Shown here: piece after piece, positions 24,301 through 39,300 of the stretch | Layout of the letters: every line of letters starts with the position of its first letter | How positions within the stretch are numbered: the first letter of the stretch is position 1 | Notes under the pieces: generated by a model | Seen by the model: the letters and a program-made list of their open reading frames with translations, nothing else | Databases searched by the model: none | What the model was told of the DNA's origin: nothing | DNA from: Angiostrongylus vasorum | Lineage: Eukaryota; Nematoda; Chromadorea; Rhabditida; Metastrongylidae | Assembly (NCBI GenBank): GCA_018806985.1 | Contig: JADANN010000336.1 | Coordinates: forward strand, 1,550,001 to 1,614,000 | Reading direction: 5' to 3' | DNA length: 64,000 bases | Translations under genes and position numbers: made by a program

Positions 24301-27300
24301 TCATTCGAAAGTGGATTAGTGGAGAATGAAATCAGTGACATTTTAAATGCTATAAAATGATAAAAGGATAGAGCTGTTGGCGTTGATCAATCCCTGAGAG
24401 ATGCGCCATGCATTCGACTTCATTAACCATCGTTTGGAGGTGACTGGATGCATATCTGGCCTTTACAGTGACCAGCGGTGGCCTACCGATGTATCAAGCC
24501 AGTGCTGCTATCCTTTCAGACAAGTCTGGCACCAATTTGTCGGTCCCGGAGGGATGGAAGGCTTGGTGGCCATGGTGGGCGCGGGGGATCGATTCCACAT
24601 GTGTGTTACAGGGCTCCTCCGACCATAGCACCACACGTGCTCCCTGAAATGCGATAACGATTTTAAAACGAGATCACAATCAAATCGAACCATTAGGTAA
24701 GGATGTGATTGGATTCGTATATGGATCCGGTTAAATTAAAGATATACTTCTTTCTTTGCTGGTATGAAGAATTTTGGATGAGTATAGGTTTTACCTGGTA
24801 GCAGTGATGCAGTGTTTCTACATTCACCATACGCAGTCTTCGTTCTTGTAGAATGAAGGGATTTCTGCTGCCTTACGGGTAGGATTCTTCCGCAGATTGT
24901 TGAAAAACGATGTAATGGGCCGGGTCAGAGCAATCATCGAAAAGCATAAGTAGAATTTTTGGATACTGATTTGAGCTTGTATAAAAAAGGATAAAGCTCT
25001 CGGCGTTGATCAATCCCTGAGGGATGCGCCATGCATTCAACTTCATTAAGCATCGTATGGAGGTGATTGGATGCATATCTGGCCTTTACAGTGACCAGCG
25101 GTGGCCTACCGATGTATCAAGCCAGTGCTGCTATCCTTTCAGACAAATCTGGTGCCAATTTGCCGGCCCCGGAGGGATGGAAGGCTTGGTGGGACATGGA
25201 CGCGGGGATCGATTCCACGTGTGCGTTGCAGAGCGCCCCGACCACTGCGCCACACGCGAGCTTGTATAAATATAGATTAGTTGGTCACTCCTGTGTCAAA
25301 AACCACAGTCCACTTCAATATGTAGGGTAAAACACCACAAATTGCTTCGGAAGTGTAGGCTTGAGTAAGTTAAGAGAAGACATACTTGTCTCTAGTTAGT
25401 CTTTGAAAAAATATTTGTCGAACAGTACAAGCTTGAAAGCTTCGTATATACCACACACCTTTGTCAACACAATATTCTCAAATGGTGAATTCTCGGAAGA
25501 ATTCTAATATCCACCACTTGTTACGAAGAGTATCTTCTTCGATTTTCTAAGATTATAGCAACTATTCCTCAAATAGTTCCTATTTTCTATATTACCTTAT
25601 ACCTCGCGTGTTAGCTAGCTTACTGCTGGCCACATCTGTCGTTGCCTTCTATGCTTCGTACTGCTTTCACATAAATACTCTGTGTAAGCCTTTGTACCGT
25701 TTCCACATTTCTGTGAAAGCCTTTGTACAACCTATTCCATCGCTTTCATTTGATCTTTTGTATAAGCCTTTGTGTTGCTTTTCAAATGAACCTTCTGTGC
25801 GAGCAGCTGCGCGCTTTCACACGCACTTTCTGTATAAGCTATTGTATAGACTTCATCCACCTTTTGCGCAAGTAGCTCTAACAGATTGTACTAGCTGAGA
25901 AACTTTTAGAACCGCTCTCTGAGCACTGCTCCTAGCCCGCTCTATAAAAAGCCCTACCTATTACAGAAGGAATATAAGGGGACACTACTAGTCATCGAGT
26001 TAGTGCTCCGGTGTCGCCGCATTTCGGTGGCTCGGTCTCCCAGTGTTCCACTGTTTTTACCTAGCTTCTGTTAAGTGTTCACTCATCCTTATCTCAATTT
26101 CGCCCATACCCGTTCGCTCAACTAGCCATCGTCAGATTGCGTATATTGCATTGTTGTCATTGCTATAAACAGTTGAAACCCAAGCTTGAGATTTTTCTCC
26201 GTGTCTACGTTAAAAAGACCAGCGTGGCAAACTCGTAGAGACTCGAGCATCCTATTGTGGGGTAGTAACTATTCTGTGCCGAAAACTGACCTGAAGTCCT
26301 ATATTCCACTACACCAACTAATACAAAGATTTATTTCAGTTCTTATTTGATTGTGAACTGATTTCGGACTTCGACAGTGAGCTGGAATTTCTTGGAAAAG
26401 AGATTTCTCCTGAAGAAGCACACAAAGAAGGCAAAGGTAGAATTGCTTTTTCTTTAACAATTCCTTACTTCATCATTTTGACTAGGAACTAACCAATGTC
26501 CTTTCTTCAATTCTGAGACGATTCTTCTTTACATGCTATGTTAGATCCCAGGACTTACCTCATTTGGTTCGTTGTCTTGGATCCATTATTAGGAAGGTGT
26601 TCGGATTTGCGGGTTGATTCGTCTGTGAGTTCACGATCTGTTATCTTCGCTACTCGCTGACGTTTTAAGTGTTGGTAGATCTTCATTTTCCATGGAATCT
26701 CAAAATATCCATCATAGCTCGTTATATCCATCATAGGTCGTTACCATCTCGTCGCACATAGTCGCCTATGGATTACAGCTTTGCTGCCTTATGATTCGGA
26801 ATCTTCCAGGACTGTAACGTTACTTATGACGGAAAGCGAATCCTACGACCGATGACGATGCCAGACGTTAAAAAATTGCTACAATATACCATTGAATTCC
26901 CATTATAAATGAAAACCAAGTTTCGCAGTGATGTACAGCCTTAGTGTGATGCTGAGACTGTTCTCAAACGTCGATGTTCTACGTAGGTTTATTCTTCAGC
27001 AGCGTGTCCGAAGCTGAAAATGGGCACGACATTCCCATACCAAAACCCAGTTAAGTGTAGACCTCTACCACAACAGCGCCCAGAGAGCTACCAGTGGCTA
27101 CACTGTCGAAAAAAATCGTGGAGAAGGGGCTCATTCAAAAAGTTCTCTTCGCCTGTTTAGAGAGAACGGAGTTTACGTGTGCGATGTAGAATGAAGCTTA
27201 TTTGTGCTCAATCCAGATGCTCAATGTTCAGTTGCCTTAAAGAAGTCAGTCGTTAAATTCTCGTTAGCGTATATTTCTTGTACATTTTACATCCTACATG

Positions 27301-30300
27301 ACACGCGATGACGATGCTGTATGGATCCCAGCAGTTCTTGTGTTCGATTCGTTTCCTCCCACTCATCGTCCACAACGGCCTTTGAATATTTCGCGTATTC
27401 GTCGTTTTCTTGTTCAGCAATCGCGAGGTTGTTAAACAGCATACATTTACTTCCATAGAAAAACACAATACAATACAATACAACAGTAGCTGACGTTACG
27501 GCAGTGTCGCCTGGAAGGGTATACTTATATGCAATTTACTAGGCCAAACGCTTCAATAACACTTAAAAAAGACGAAAAACGCTATAGTAATTACATGGTT
27601 AACAGCTTCTCGAAACACTCACCGCTGTTTACGTGACTACCAATGAGGAAGATTAGAACAGCTGATTATAGTCGCATAAGGTTGATGACTGCACCATCCC
27701 ACATCAGAAATTGATGCGGACATACGGGGGTCAGGTCGCGTTGACCTCTGGGCATTCATCCGTGCTATTCGTTGTAGGGATTTCTTGCATTGATCCGAAA
27801 AGCCTCAAGAAGTTTTCGCGCTGGTGTTTAGTCTCCTGTGCAAGGATATTGACTTTTACTTCAAAATCGTCTCCGCTGTGCTTTTGTATCCTATGCGTGC
27901 CTAGTGGGTACTTTGTCTTAGTTTTCGTTTGCCATCTAGGTGTTCTTTTATACGGATACACAAATGTCTGCCCGTTTGGCCAGTGTATTCATTTCCGCAA
28001 TTATTACAAGAGATCAGGTATATCGTACCTGAACTCATTCAATCACCGTCCCTGCCGTAAGGGCAAATTACGCAATTTGTTGTTTCACATAGACGGTCAT
28101 ACAGGCGGTTACGAACTAACTGACGACGTAGAGTAGCCGGTGGTACTTCATCTATCGCTACGATTCCTCTAGACCTGCCCTTCTTAAGCATCTTTTAATT
28201 GCTACGCTTACTTCATCGCTAATAAAGGGCAACATAAACGGGACTTTCTTTTGTCCAAGTGTTTCGCTTGGGCGCGTCGCTCTCCTTCTAAAGTTATCTC
28301 GTGGGGTTACTATTTCGTAGCCATTGGGGCCTATTTGCCGAGCTAAGTCGCGCGATTCTTCCTTTAGTTCCCTGGTTGTGCACGCAGAGGTGGCGTTCGA
28401 AACATGTTTCTCACAAGCGCCCTCTTTGTGTGTGAAGGGTGGGAAGAAAGGAAATGAACGAGGTTGTTTTTGTTACTTCGCTTTCGGTACCACTTTGTCA
28501 GGTAACCGCTACTTGATAGGCTTATTTGGACGTTTAAAAAACGGAAGCCAGTCTTTTCTCGGTTTCTCCCGGGTGAACTTAATGTACTCAGACTGCTCGT
28601 TCAATAATTCAAAGCATTTGTCCATCTCCTCCTGCGAAGAGAAGATGGCAAAACAATCATCTACATATCTGCAGTAGAGTAGTGGCCGGAGATCGAGAGC
28701 AGGGGCTTCTATCTTAGACATAAACACAATGGCAAGGCTTGGTGCCAGTCGCTGTCCCATAGCCAACCCCCTTATTTGCGCGAAATATTTCCCAGACCAT
28801 CTGAAAATCGAGCAGTTTAGGCACTCCTTTAGGAGAGCCATTAGCTGCTGAATGGACAAGTCATGCATATTTATTCTTCCTTCATGTTTAACAAGAAGTT
28901 CGAAGATGGCTTGCATTGCCGAGTCATTCGATACGATGGTGTACAGCGCGGTAACGTCGAAGGACCCCATCACGTACGCATTATTAGGAGACGCGTTACG
29001 TAGACGTTTCTAGGAACATTTGGGTGTTTGTGAGGTGAGCTGGAATATCGTTAAGCAACTGGGTAAGTATTAGGCTTAAAAACCAGGTTATTCTATCCGT
29101 TGGCCCGTCTACACAGCTGATGATGGGTCTAACGTTAAATGATGACGGATGACGCAAGATCATCAAGTGATACCAACTTATGTGTTAATAAGTAGGTATA
29201 GGACGGGACACGTTGGTTTATCGATTTTGAGGTGCGAAATAACCGATGATTTTATACCTACAGCTTTTGCCACACTGACCCATTAATTGTTCAGCTTTCG
29301 GTATTGACTTTTGTATTCCTTTTCAGAGGATGGGCGATAGAGGGTAGCATCACTAAGATGTTCCTCTGTTATCTCAACATCCAGCTGGCGAGGAATAACT
29401 ACGAACTCTCCCCCCCTTATCACTAACAGACAATCTTGTTGTTTTCGAGTTTATTAATTCTCTAATTTCTCGTATGCCACATTTTTGTCCGGCTGTAAGG
29501 TTAGAGATAAACTTTCTATCGCGGTAGTGATTAAGGATCTTAAGAATGCCGTCCGAAAACATGCGGAATTTTATGTCAACTCCATCGTTAGGGCCCTGCT
29601 GTCTAAAAAAAGTTTTAGGGAAAGGAGATGGTGCTAGTGTCGCCGCCTCTTGATTTTTATCTCTATTTGATGTTTCGTGTTTGGCCTGATAGCAGAGTCG
29701 AACTTGAAGCTCATAGAGGTTGCATGCTATCATCCTACGCAGGGTCGTTTTAGAAATAGGCTGTGATGGTGCAAAGCTTGGGCCCAATTCTAATAGCGAA
29801 CGCGCACTCTCAGGTATTGTTATGCTTCCAATCACTGTGACCCTAGATTCTCTTGGTGCATAATCAACCCTATTTTGACTATTATCAGAAGCGTGAAGAA
29901 TTTGTTTGCGGTTGTTTCTTGAAGCTGAGACATGTGGTTTACTCAAAAGACTTTCGGATTTTCGTTGTAAGGTTGTTTTGGCATTAGACCTAATAAAATC
30001 GCATATCAATATTGACCCACAAACCATGCTCTTCAAAGACGATCCTCCAAATACAAAGCACAAAAATGTTCCTTCGTCGCACACTTCTTCATTCTGGCAA
30101 ACATCTCGTTCTGTTTGCTTCGTAGTGCAGCTCGAAGTAGTTGCATTTCGATGCCTCGTACTTGTTGGCTGTCTTCTGCTTTACCGCATATCTCGTGAAG
30201 TCGCTTTCGTTTTATAAACTTCGGCACGACTCGATGTTGAAAACAGTGGCGGAGAAAGTTGATTTGCTGTCTAGCTAAGACATCGAAAGTATTTTGCTGG

Positions 30301-33300
30301 TACAGCTTGTAACTGTTCCCAGAATCGACTTTCTATTAACCTCGGCATTGGAATATGAATGCGTCGTTTTCTTGTTCAGCACTCGCGAGGTCGTTAAAAT
30401 TTCGCGTATAGTTGCAGCTGCTGGTTGAGGATTTCGTCTTCTTTATGAATGTCGTGGAATCCTGGTCGAGTCGATTCTCCTCGCAATCTTGGAAATAGCT
30501 AGGCTAAGGCGTTCCCATGTGGTTTGGCGAGAACCGTGGGGGGTGTCCAACAGGCAGCTTTGCTTCCTGATCGACGGCATCTTTAACTACTGCGCCATCT
30601 CTGCCCTGTACGAATATTTTAGGACAAGAAAGGCAAATCCTATGGGAGTTTAGTGAATTATTCAAAGATTCGAATGGTGAAGGACTAGGACAAGTCAATT
30701 TTATAACCTATCGAATGAAATCATTAGCTTTTCACAGTGACTTACTTATTTTTTAAACCACCTCTAGATATTTAATTAAAAAACTCTTATATTTTGGGTT
30801 CTCTTCTTCCTTTCGCCACTCATACTTAATCAATCTAGAGACTCCCCAAAAGATACTACCGCCTTCTCCTGAGGACAAAAAATTAGCAGCTGAAATCGCA
30901 GAGGAGGAGGTGGAGCTAGAGAAATTGCTCATGGAAAAAGAAAAACAAGAGAAGCAAAAAGGTCTCGTAAGAACTGTTTTTCCAACTTCCATTCCTTCTT
31001 CTCACTGCTTTTCGTAAAGTCATTTATTAACATCAATATTCCTCTTTTACCTATAATTCATCCATAGAGTCTAATTCGAACTAGTTAATCACTGTATGCA
31101 GTAAAATAACATCGTTCCAATGGTGGGATTTTAAGGTAAGACTGCTAGAAAATGTGTATTGAGAGTTGTAATTTCAGAGTATGAGAGTATATGTACTCAT
31201 TACTATTTATTCATGTGTGAGAACCATCTCAGACGCTATCACGACCACGAATGGCAGCTACGAATCCAATATAAAATAAAGGATAAAGCTCTCGGCATTG
31301 AGCACTCTGCGCGATGCGGCAGCCATTCGACACCATTAAGCATCGTATGGAGGTCGCTGAATGCATATCTGGCCTTTACAATGACTCGCAGTGGCCTGCT
31401 GATGTATCGAGCCAGTGCTGCTATCCTCCCAGACGAGTCTAGTAGCAATTTGCCAACCCCGGAGGGCTAGAAAGCTTGCTGGGCCATGGGCGCGGGGATC
31501 GATTCCACGTGTGTGTTGCAGGTCGCCTCCAACCACTGCGCCACACGCGCCCTAAATCCAATATAGATTGGTGAAGAACAGTCAAATATTTCCGGTACGT
31601 AGTGAATAAAGGGATAAATGGTTCGGCGTTGATCAATTTTTTTTGGAGGTACGCTATACATTCGACTACAGTGAGCATTGTAAAGGTGGGTGAAGAGAGC
31701 TTTTGACTGAACAGTGACTTGCAGAGACGCGCATATCATAGTAACAAGTCAGTTTTTTTTATCTTCCCAGACAAGACTTATAACTAAGATTTGCTCACCT
31801 CGGAGGGGTGTATGGCTTGGTTACAACAGAATACGACGTCAAACCAGAGACCAATTGAATGTTGCAAACCATCTTTAAGCACTGCGCTTTACGTAACCTT
31901 CTGAAACTTACCAACAGCAAATGCACATCGTGTACACATGCATATCAGTTCTTACTCGTTTTAATGATTTAAGTCACGCTTTATTCCCTCATAACATTCG
32001 CAGCTACATTCGAATGACCTCAATAAAAACTAGCCATGACGATTACCCTCACTGAAAGACAACGCCTCTGTGAAGGGCAAAGTACGAAGACGAGAGAAGC
32101 AGCTAAGATCTGATTAAACCCCAATGGTGATCATCTGCACTTACGGCACCCATATTCAGATATCAAATGTTCGTTAACACACTCAGGACGATAAGCATTG
32201 ATTTGAATGCGCATCACTCCAGCAATTATTCGAACTTTCGAATTCAGAAAAGCATATCTCCAGCTTATAATGAATCCTGTCCATGGAGATAAAAAACCAT
32301 TCAAGTCTAAGGTCATTGCCGATGAGGTGCTAATCCTCTACATCGTGACTAAACTTGCGTTTCTTGGAGCTTGTAGAACTTACTTCTTCCGTTTTCTTCA
32401 CTAAAAATCATTCAAGTCTAAGGTCATTGCCGATGAGGTGCTAATCCTCTACATCGTGACTAAATTTGCGTTTCTTGGAGCCTATAGAACTTACTTCTTC
32501 CGTTTTCTTCACGGAAGATCATACTTCGACAAACAAAGCGACAGAACAAGACGGATTCCGTCCAGTAGAACGTGGTGATGTCCTCTAATGCATCGTTAAC
32601 GTTTAGGGTTGCCGGGTTTGGGTTGATGTCTTCAAATGATCTTATTTCTCTTGTGGATTGGATCTTTGGGAATTTTAAACAGTTTTAGAAATCAAACTAA
32701 CATTTTGGAATTGGAAGAACATTGGATGTGACATTAGAATAGCAGATCAAAGCCTTCTTCGTGGGATTACCAAGTTCTGTGCTCCATTTTAAGAAAACGA
32801 TGTCCATGAAGAACCTCTTAGTTCCCGACGCCTTACTCACTCTCAGCTTAAAAACTATCTGCGAATTGAGTTTTTTATGGATGAATGGAAATATGATCTA
32901 GTTGTCAAAAAATGCTTTGAGAAGATAATATTGCTTATATCCTTTTTAACATGGATAGGAAGGAAATTCGGACTCTTAATCAATGCAAACGACTGAGGAC
33001 GCGTGTGGCGCAGTGGTCGGAGGCGCCCTGTAACACACATGTGGGATCGATCCCCGCGCCCATGGCCCACCAAGCCTTCCATACCTCCGGGGTCGGCAAA
33101 TTGATACGACTTATCTGTGATGATAACAGCACTAACTGAATACATCGGTAGGCCACCGCGAGTCATTGTAAAGGCCAAATATGCATTCAATCACCTCCAA
33201 ACGATGCTTAATGAAGTCGAATGCATGGCGCATACTTCAAGGACTGATCAACGCCGAGAGTTTTATCCTTCATCGTTTAAACGACTGAAGATCAGCGACT

Positions 33301-36300
33301 TGGTAATATATGCGAAGTTGATGAACACTAAATATACCGACATCGTGGATCTTAACGACAATCATGAGAAATGAACTAATAAACAGAACTGGATAGAAGT
33401 GGTCTGAGAGCAGATTCCATGAGATGACAAACACACAGCGAGAAGGCCATCTTCTGAATTATCATACTTCCTTGTGAAGGCCGTTGAAGAAAATATGGTA
33501 CTCTTCTTGTCATTTGAGCCAGAGACAAGTATTTTAGGGTCCTTTAACTCATAATCCCGCATGGTGTGGTGGTGAACGCGTTACTTCCCGGAAAGGACAA
33601 CAGCGCGTTCATTCTCCACCGCAGACACCTGCGGTCCGGAGTTTTGCAAATATCTCAGCATTATAAAGGTTATATTTCGCAACGTAACCTGCCGTTAAAA
33701 ATAATAGGCAGTAAATAAAAAGGTTAAGACCTTTAACTCATTCTATGGCATCTAACACACAGGGGAGGATTGACGCGTATTTTCATAAGAAAGGAAAAAA
33801 AGCCGAGTATTAAGACAGTCATCTTTAATTGCATTTATGCTCGGATTTTCTGAAATAATGTATAATTTCACTCATTCTATTCTTTTCGAGGTTTCGAATA
33901 TTCTCGAAGTAATGCGAATAAATTTTCCGAGTTTATTGTCAGAGAACTGGTGAGAAACAGGAACCTCGCTTAGCTCAAATGATTCCAGAAATCATCTACA
34001 GGAAATCCCACTACCGCAAGATCTGATTTTCATTGAAAACTTTTGATTTTTCATTTAGCATGGCGAGAAACCAGTACAGATGTCTTCTAGTTCTAACTCG
34101 ACAGTCCCTACCAAAGAGAAGTCCACAACTTCAGCACCTACGCCATCAGTATCTACTCGACACTCAGTACTGGAGCCGATCATCAAACCGCCTAAGGATC
34201 CATTCGACGGTATCGTACTCATATCAAGGAATCATTGAAACTGTTTGAATTGAACAGGCCATTTCATCATGTACGATTAATTGTAAGTGAAAAGTTTTCG
34301 ATAAAGATGTAAAGTTATGCAATATATACTAAATTGCTTGTTGCCTATGGTTCAATGCAGTTATGGGGATAATGATAGGTTAGGCTTGTTTATGACGGCA
34401 GCATCAAAAAGATGAAGGATAAAGTTCTTGGCGTTGATCAATCCCCTGAGGGATGCGCCTGCATGTGACTTCATTAAGCATCGTTGGAGGTGATTGCTGC
34501 ATATCTGGTCTTGCCAATGACTCGCGCTTGCCTACCGATGTATCGAGCCAGTGCTGCTATCCTGCCAGACAAATCTAGTACCAATTTGCCCACGCCGATG
34601 GATGGAATGCTTGGTGGGCCAGGAGTGCCGAAATCGATCCCATATGTATTGCAGGGCGGCTCCAACCACTGCGCCACACGCGACCGGCGGCACTACTCAA
34701 GAAAATCTTCACTTAACTGGTATTCGTTCTATTATAAAAGTACTACTGTTCTAGTGCTTTTTAAAAAGGGTTATATTAACTACTTCAAAAAATCGTGTTT
34801 ACTGGCAAGTTAAAAACGAAGTCTGGAGATCAGTCATGACATTGCAGAACTCCTAACCTTACGCGTTCACCTCTCCTGATTCTTGGTCTCTTTGAATCCT
34901 CTTCGTGAAGGACGAGAAGGACTTAGTGGCCTGTAAAGTCATTTAGTCCCTAATTCTCGAACCCTTGTTAAAATATAGATAATCCTCAACCCTTCCATTA
35001 TGCAGTTATCATTCGCAGATTTCTGTATTTTACTATTGTCAATGAGCTTTTTAGAAATATTGTTCAACATTCACCTTCTTTTAGGTGAAGGAAGTTCTAA
35101 GTACGTGAACCCGGGGCAAGTCGAACCACGATTTCGCTTTCCGGAGGCTCGCGCATTACACACTGCGCCACGGAGAGAAATAAGAAAGTAAGCATTGTGA
35201 TTTCGACTGTAGTCTCAGCTTAACTGGATTCAATGCCGATGTGGGCTCCCTAGATCAATCCCGTTGACGGGGTGGATTGCTGATGGCACTGGTAGGTAGA
35301 AAACTAGCTGAGAGAAACGTAGAGCAAAGACCTCCGTGGCACAGTGTGCAATGCACGAGCCCCCGGAAAGGGGAAACGACCTGGCCGGCAGTCCAAAGTT
35401 TTGCGAATATCTCAACATCGTTGCGGTTGATTTCGAATAATACCCTGCCGTGAAAATTGTAGTAGACAGTAAATAAAAAAGTAAACATAAGTTCCAAGTA
35501 ATCGATAAGCACCAAATGCAGATACTGAATGAAAGTCCTGAATTTAGAACTTGTAACAGGACTGGAATGTTAGTCTGTAGGACTAAATAAGTCCATCCGA
35601 GCATTCTCGGGAGTTTTCTCGAAATAAATAGTACATCTGAATAATAGAGAACTACCTTAAGCTGTTTTTATGAAGGACTATGTTACCATGAGGCTTTTAC
35701 TGAGCCAGAAATCGTCCTCACTCTGCTTCTATGTCAGTTTAACCTTAAATTCTTATGAATTGTCCTAAGGATTTCAGCAGATTTTTATGACTAGTCTAAG
35801 ATTTATATTCCAAACAAGTTGTTAGTTAGTTCCTTACCTTAACTCTTACTCTTGGTATTGGTAAAATCAATAACTATCGAGATCCCGTGTAGACCTAGAA
35901 AATTCGAGCAAAAAAATTCCACGAGCGGGCGGAACTCCGCGGATCTGCCGTGAGTGGGCTGCGCGGCACTTCGTCGCCGCGGAGCGGTGTCTGGGCAGAC
36001 TAGCCAAGGAGAAATCCAGTCTGGATACATTGTCTGGATCCTAATCGATTTATAGTTTATGGTTTTCTAATCTTCTCCGTTTCTAATCTCCCACGAGAGT
36101 GCTGTATACATCATCCGTGCCCTTTCAGATCAATAACTATTCCAACTGTGATGAATTGAACGCCGTTCCGGAGATGTTCCTTCGTTTTATTCGAAAACCG
36201 CGTGGCGGTTGTCTTAAGCTGCTCTATTTGACTGTGTTTGTTTGTTTATTCTTTTTTGTCTCTAGTCAACTGAAAAATTCACGATCTCTAGCGAAGGCGA

Positions 36301-39300
36301 TTTCGGCTCCATTCGATGTGAGTTTATGTTCTTATGTTCTGCTGAAAATGTCAAGGTTTTCTCTTCGTAGTTCTCTTCGTAACTGATAGGGATAAGTCTT
36401 AAATCACTTAGGGATCGAGCTATTCATCCGTTACCGGAAGAATCCAAGGAATACGGGAATCATGAGCATGGTGTTGGCGTTCAGGCAGAAGGCGCACCTC
36501 TGCCAATCATTCGGAACGAGGATGGTGATGGTGTTGATGCGGACAGGGTTGATGGACCGGAGGCTTATAAAGTAGATCAGGATCAGGAGCAAATTCCTGC
36601 TGTGGGAGCAGTGGCTCCTAACGATGTATTTGGAAAACAACTTCAGAATGCTCATCTTGACTCGGACGATGTGATCTATCCTCATCTGAACACGAATGGG
36701 AAATTTATCCCCCATCGTCGAATTGTACATTTAGATCTCAAAGGAGGCGCTTTTAAGGTTAGTTTATGGTCTCCAGAGTTCTTAGGTGCCCACATGGACT
36801 AGTGTTTTTTTTTCTTTCAGCCTGAATTTTTCACGGAAATGTTCTTCTATTTTAATCGCATAAAAGCGACGGGTGTTCTGATTGAATGGGAGGATATGTT
36901 CCCTTACACGGGAAGTCTGTCAGAGGCTGTAAATGGCAACGCATACTCCTTAGAGGACGTAAGACGTTCTTTTGATCCTTCAGAATTTTGTGCTTAGGTT
37001 TAGTTCTCTAGCGATGTTCAGGTAGAGAACATTCTAAAAGAAGCGAAACGACATCGTCTTGAAGTCATTCCTCTTGTACAAACATTTGGTCATCTTGAGT
37101 GGATTTTGAAACTAGAGAAGTTTGCTCATCTGAGAGAAGACTCGAGGTTTCCTCAGGTACAGTTATAATATTCTTTGACTCTAACTATCTCCATTTCTCT
37201 GCTAAAAGAAATCTGCGTTCCGTTTAGGTCATATGTTTTCCTGAGCCAGAAGCATGGGATTTGATAACGGATATGATTGACCAAGTTGCTGCTGTACATA
37301 GAAAATATGGAATGACTTTCTTTCACATGGGTGCTGACGAAGCTTTCCAGGTATGATATATGACTTAGGTTATTAGTTAAATACTCTTTACGATAGCGTG
37401 ATCTTATTCGCCCAAATGGGAGTTTTGAACTTCTCAGGCGACTGTGCCCTTCTACCCCTCCCCCCTTCAATGAGGTGGTAAGAGGATTTGTGCTAGTGTA
37501 GCAGGTTATTATGTAGGTTAGTGGCGCTTGGGTTTATGCTTGTCTTTTTCTCTAGCATTAGAAAAGACATGCACCATCTAGCCAAGACTAGAAAACAGCC
37601 CATCTTTCTTAGAACGTTGAGGACACCGTTCTTGCCAAGGTTTTAAAGAACACGCCAGTTACGGTTACCGAGTCGGGATGAGAAGGCTTATATCCAGTTT
37701 GGAATAACTGCTGGTTTCCTAACATTAGTTCACTGGAATTTCTTCGTTTCCGCAAATATCTTATGCAATTTGTGAAACCTATTTAGGTGGGAATTTGCAA
37801 CGCCAGCATGGTTGAAATGGGACGACAAGGGTCACGTGACCGTTTGATGCTTTGGCATATATCCAGGACTGCCAGATACATTAAAGAAAAATACTCTGTG
37901 AGTTTACATTTGGACTACATCCCTCCATAGTTGATGATCTTACTGTATCTTCTTCTTGTTAATCTTTATTGATCTCTATGTCGTTTTTTTTACTTTGCAG
38001 TTATGGAATATATTTGTTGGGAAGTGTTTATAAGTGCTGATACACTGTCAGTTCATAATCTTCGTAGGTAGTATAACATTCCTTCAACACTTGCTTCGGA
38101 AAACATTTTTTAATCAACCAAATTTTTGTGATCCGCAGTGACGTTTTTCACTGTAGTTACTAAAAACACGACTTGTTCATGATAGATTTATTTCAACTAG
38201 AACATTGGGAAGAATGAAGGAGGAAGCCGCTGGTGGACATGGAGGAGCATGGTGAAAACCTTTTGGAACTCTGCTTGTAATGATTCCGGTCGGGCTTATA
38301 TACTGAGACAGGAAAAAGGCTTTCTCTTATATAATGCCATTTCGCCACAACCATTTGATTCATGAGCAATTAGTCAATATGTGGAGGCGCTCTAGAAACA
38401 ATACAGAAATGTCCCCAAAAATTATTGACCTATGTTTTAGCTGGCGGGCCACAAATGTCCCGTTTTGTACGACACAAATTCTATACAATTACAGAAACAT
38501 GATTTTTAAAAAAATACTTTTTAGGTTTAAAACGGTGGATCTTATCTTTATGCTCTGTTGACTTCCCTGCTTTGCTTCTACAATTTATTCTACATACGGT
38601 CCGATGTGGCACTCTTTTTTTCTTTCAATACAGATTTTATCGTTTTTTGTTTATATGGTCCGCCTTCACGTACTGTATGTGTCCCAGACTTCTTTCACGT
38701 GGTTGGTTATATTGCATCCATAATTCACGAAGAGTCTTAGATCTCGGCATGGATTTGAATACCACTTGAGAACTTCGTATTCATGGATGTCGTTGAAAAT
38801 TGGTCTGGTTAGCTCCGCCTAGATTTCTGATGTAGCTGTGTTGGAACGGTACCAGATCTTCACCACCCACATTGGCAAGTATCGTAGGGAGCTTCTCTCA
38901 GTTTGCTGCTCTCATAAGGACATAGAGCTTGGTTAAGCAGGAGCGGAGTCGAACCACTGACCACCTTTGTATTATATAGCATCTCAAGCCACTGTGCATG
39001 CTTCTGTGCCACGGTATACACTTTGGTAGGCAAACAAGCCAGTGCAATTCATACATTATGCAGTAATCCCACAAGCACTTTTGTATCGGTTTCTTTAAAA
39101 AGATCAGTGGAAATGTGAGCAATAGTAAGATTTCTGATGCGTTGGGGGACAAAATTTGGTGGATTCCGTTTGGTAAACTTCCTCTTAATGATATATTCAG
39201 CGTCTTAGATTTCTAATGAGAAAGAGTTACAAAATCACGAAAATAATGTAATGAAAAACGCTTGCCTGATGCGTTGAATGTGTGGTTCCAGAAACAGTGG

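Larger units (their letters stand above)
21218..26339. other. tmie intron 4
   Basis: Polypyrimidine tract, three SINE S1 copies and the candidate LTR. Open frames at 22239-22376 (+) and 22417-22752 (-) overlap no recognised domain. 23350-24360 shows nothing. Confidence 0.4.
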
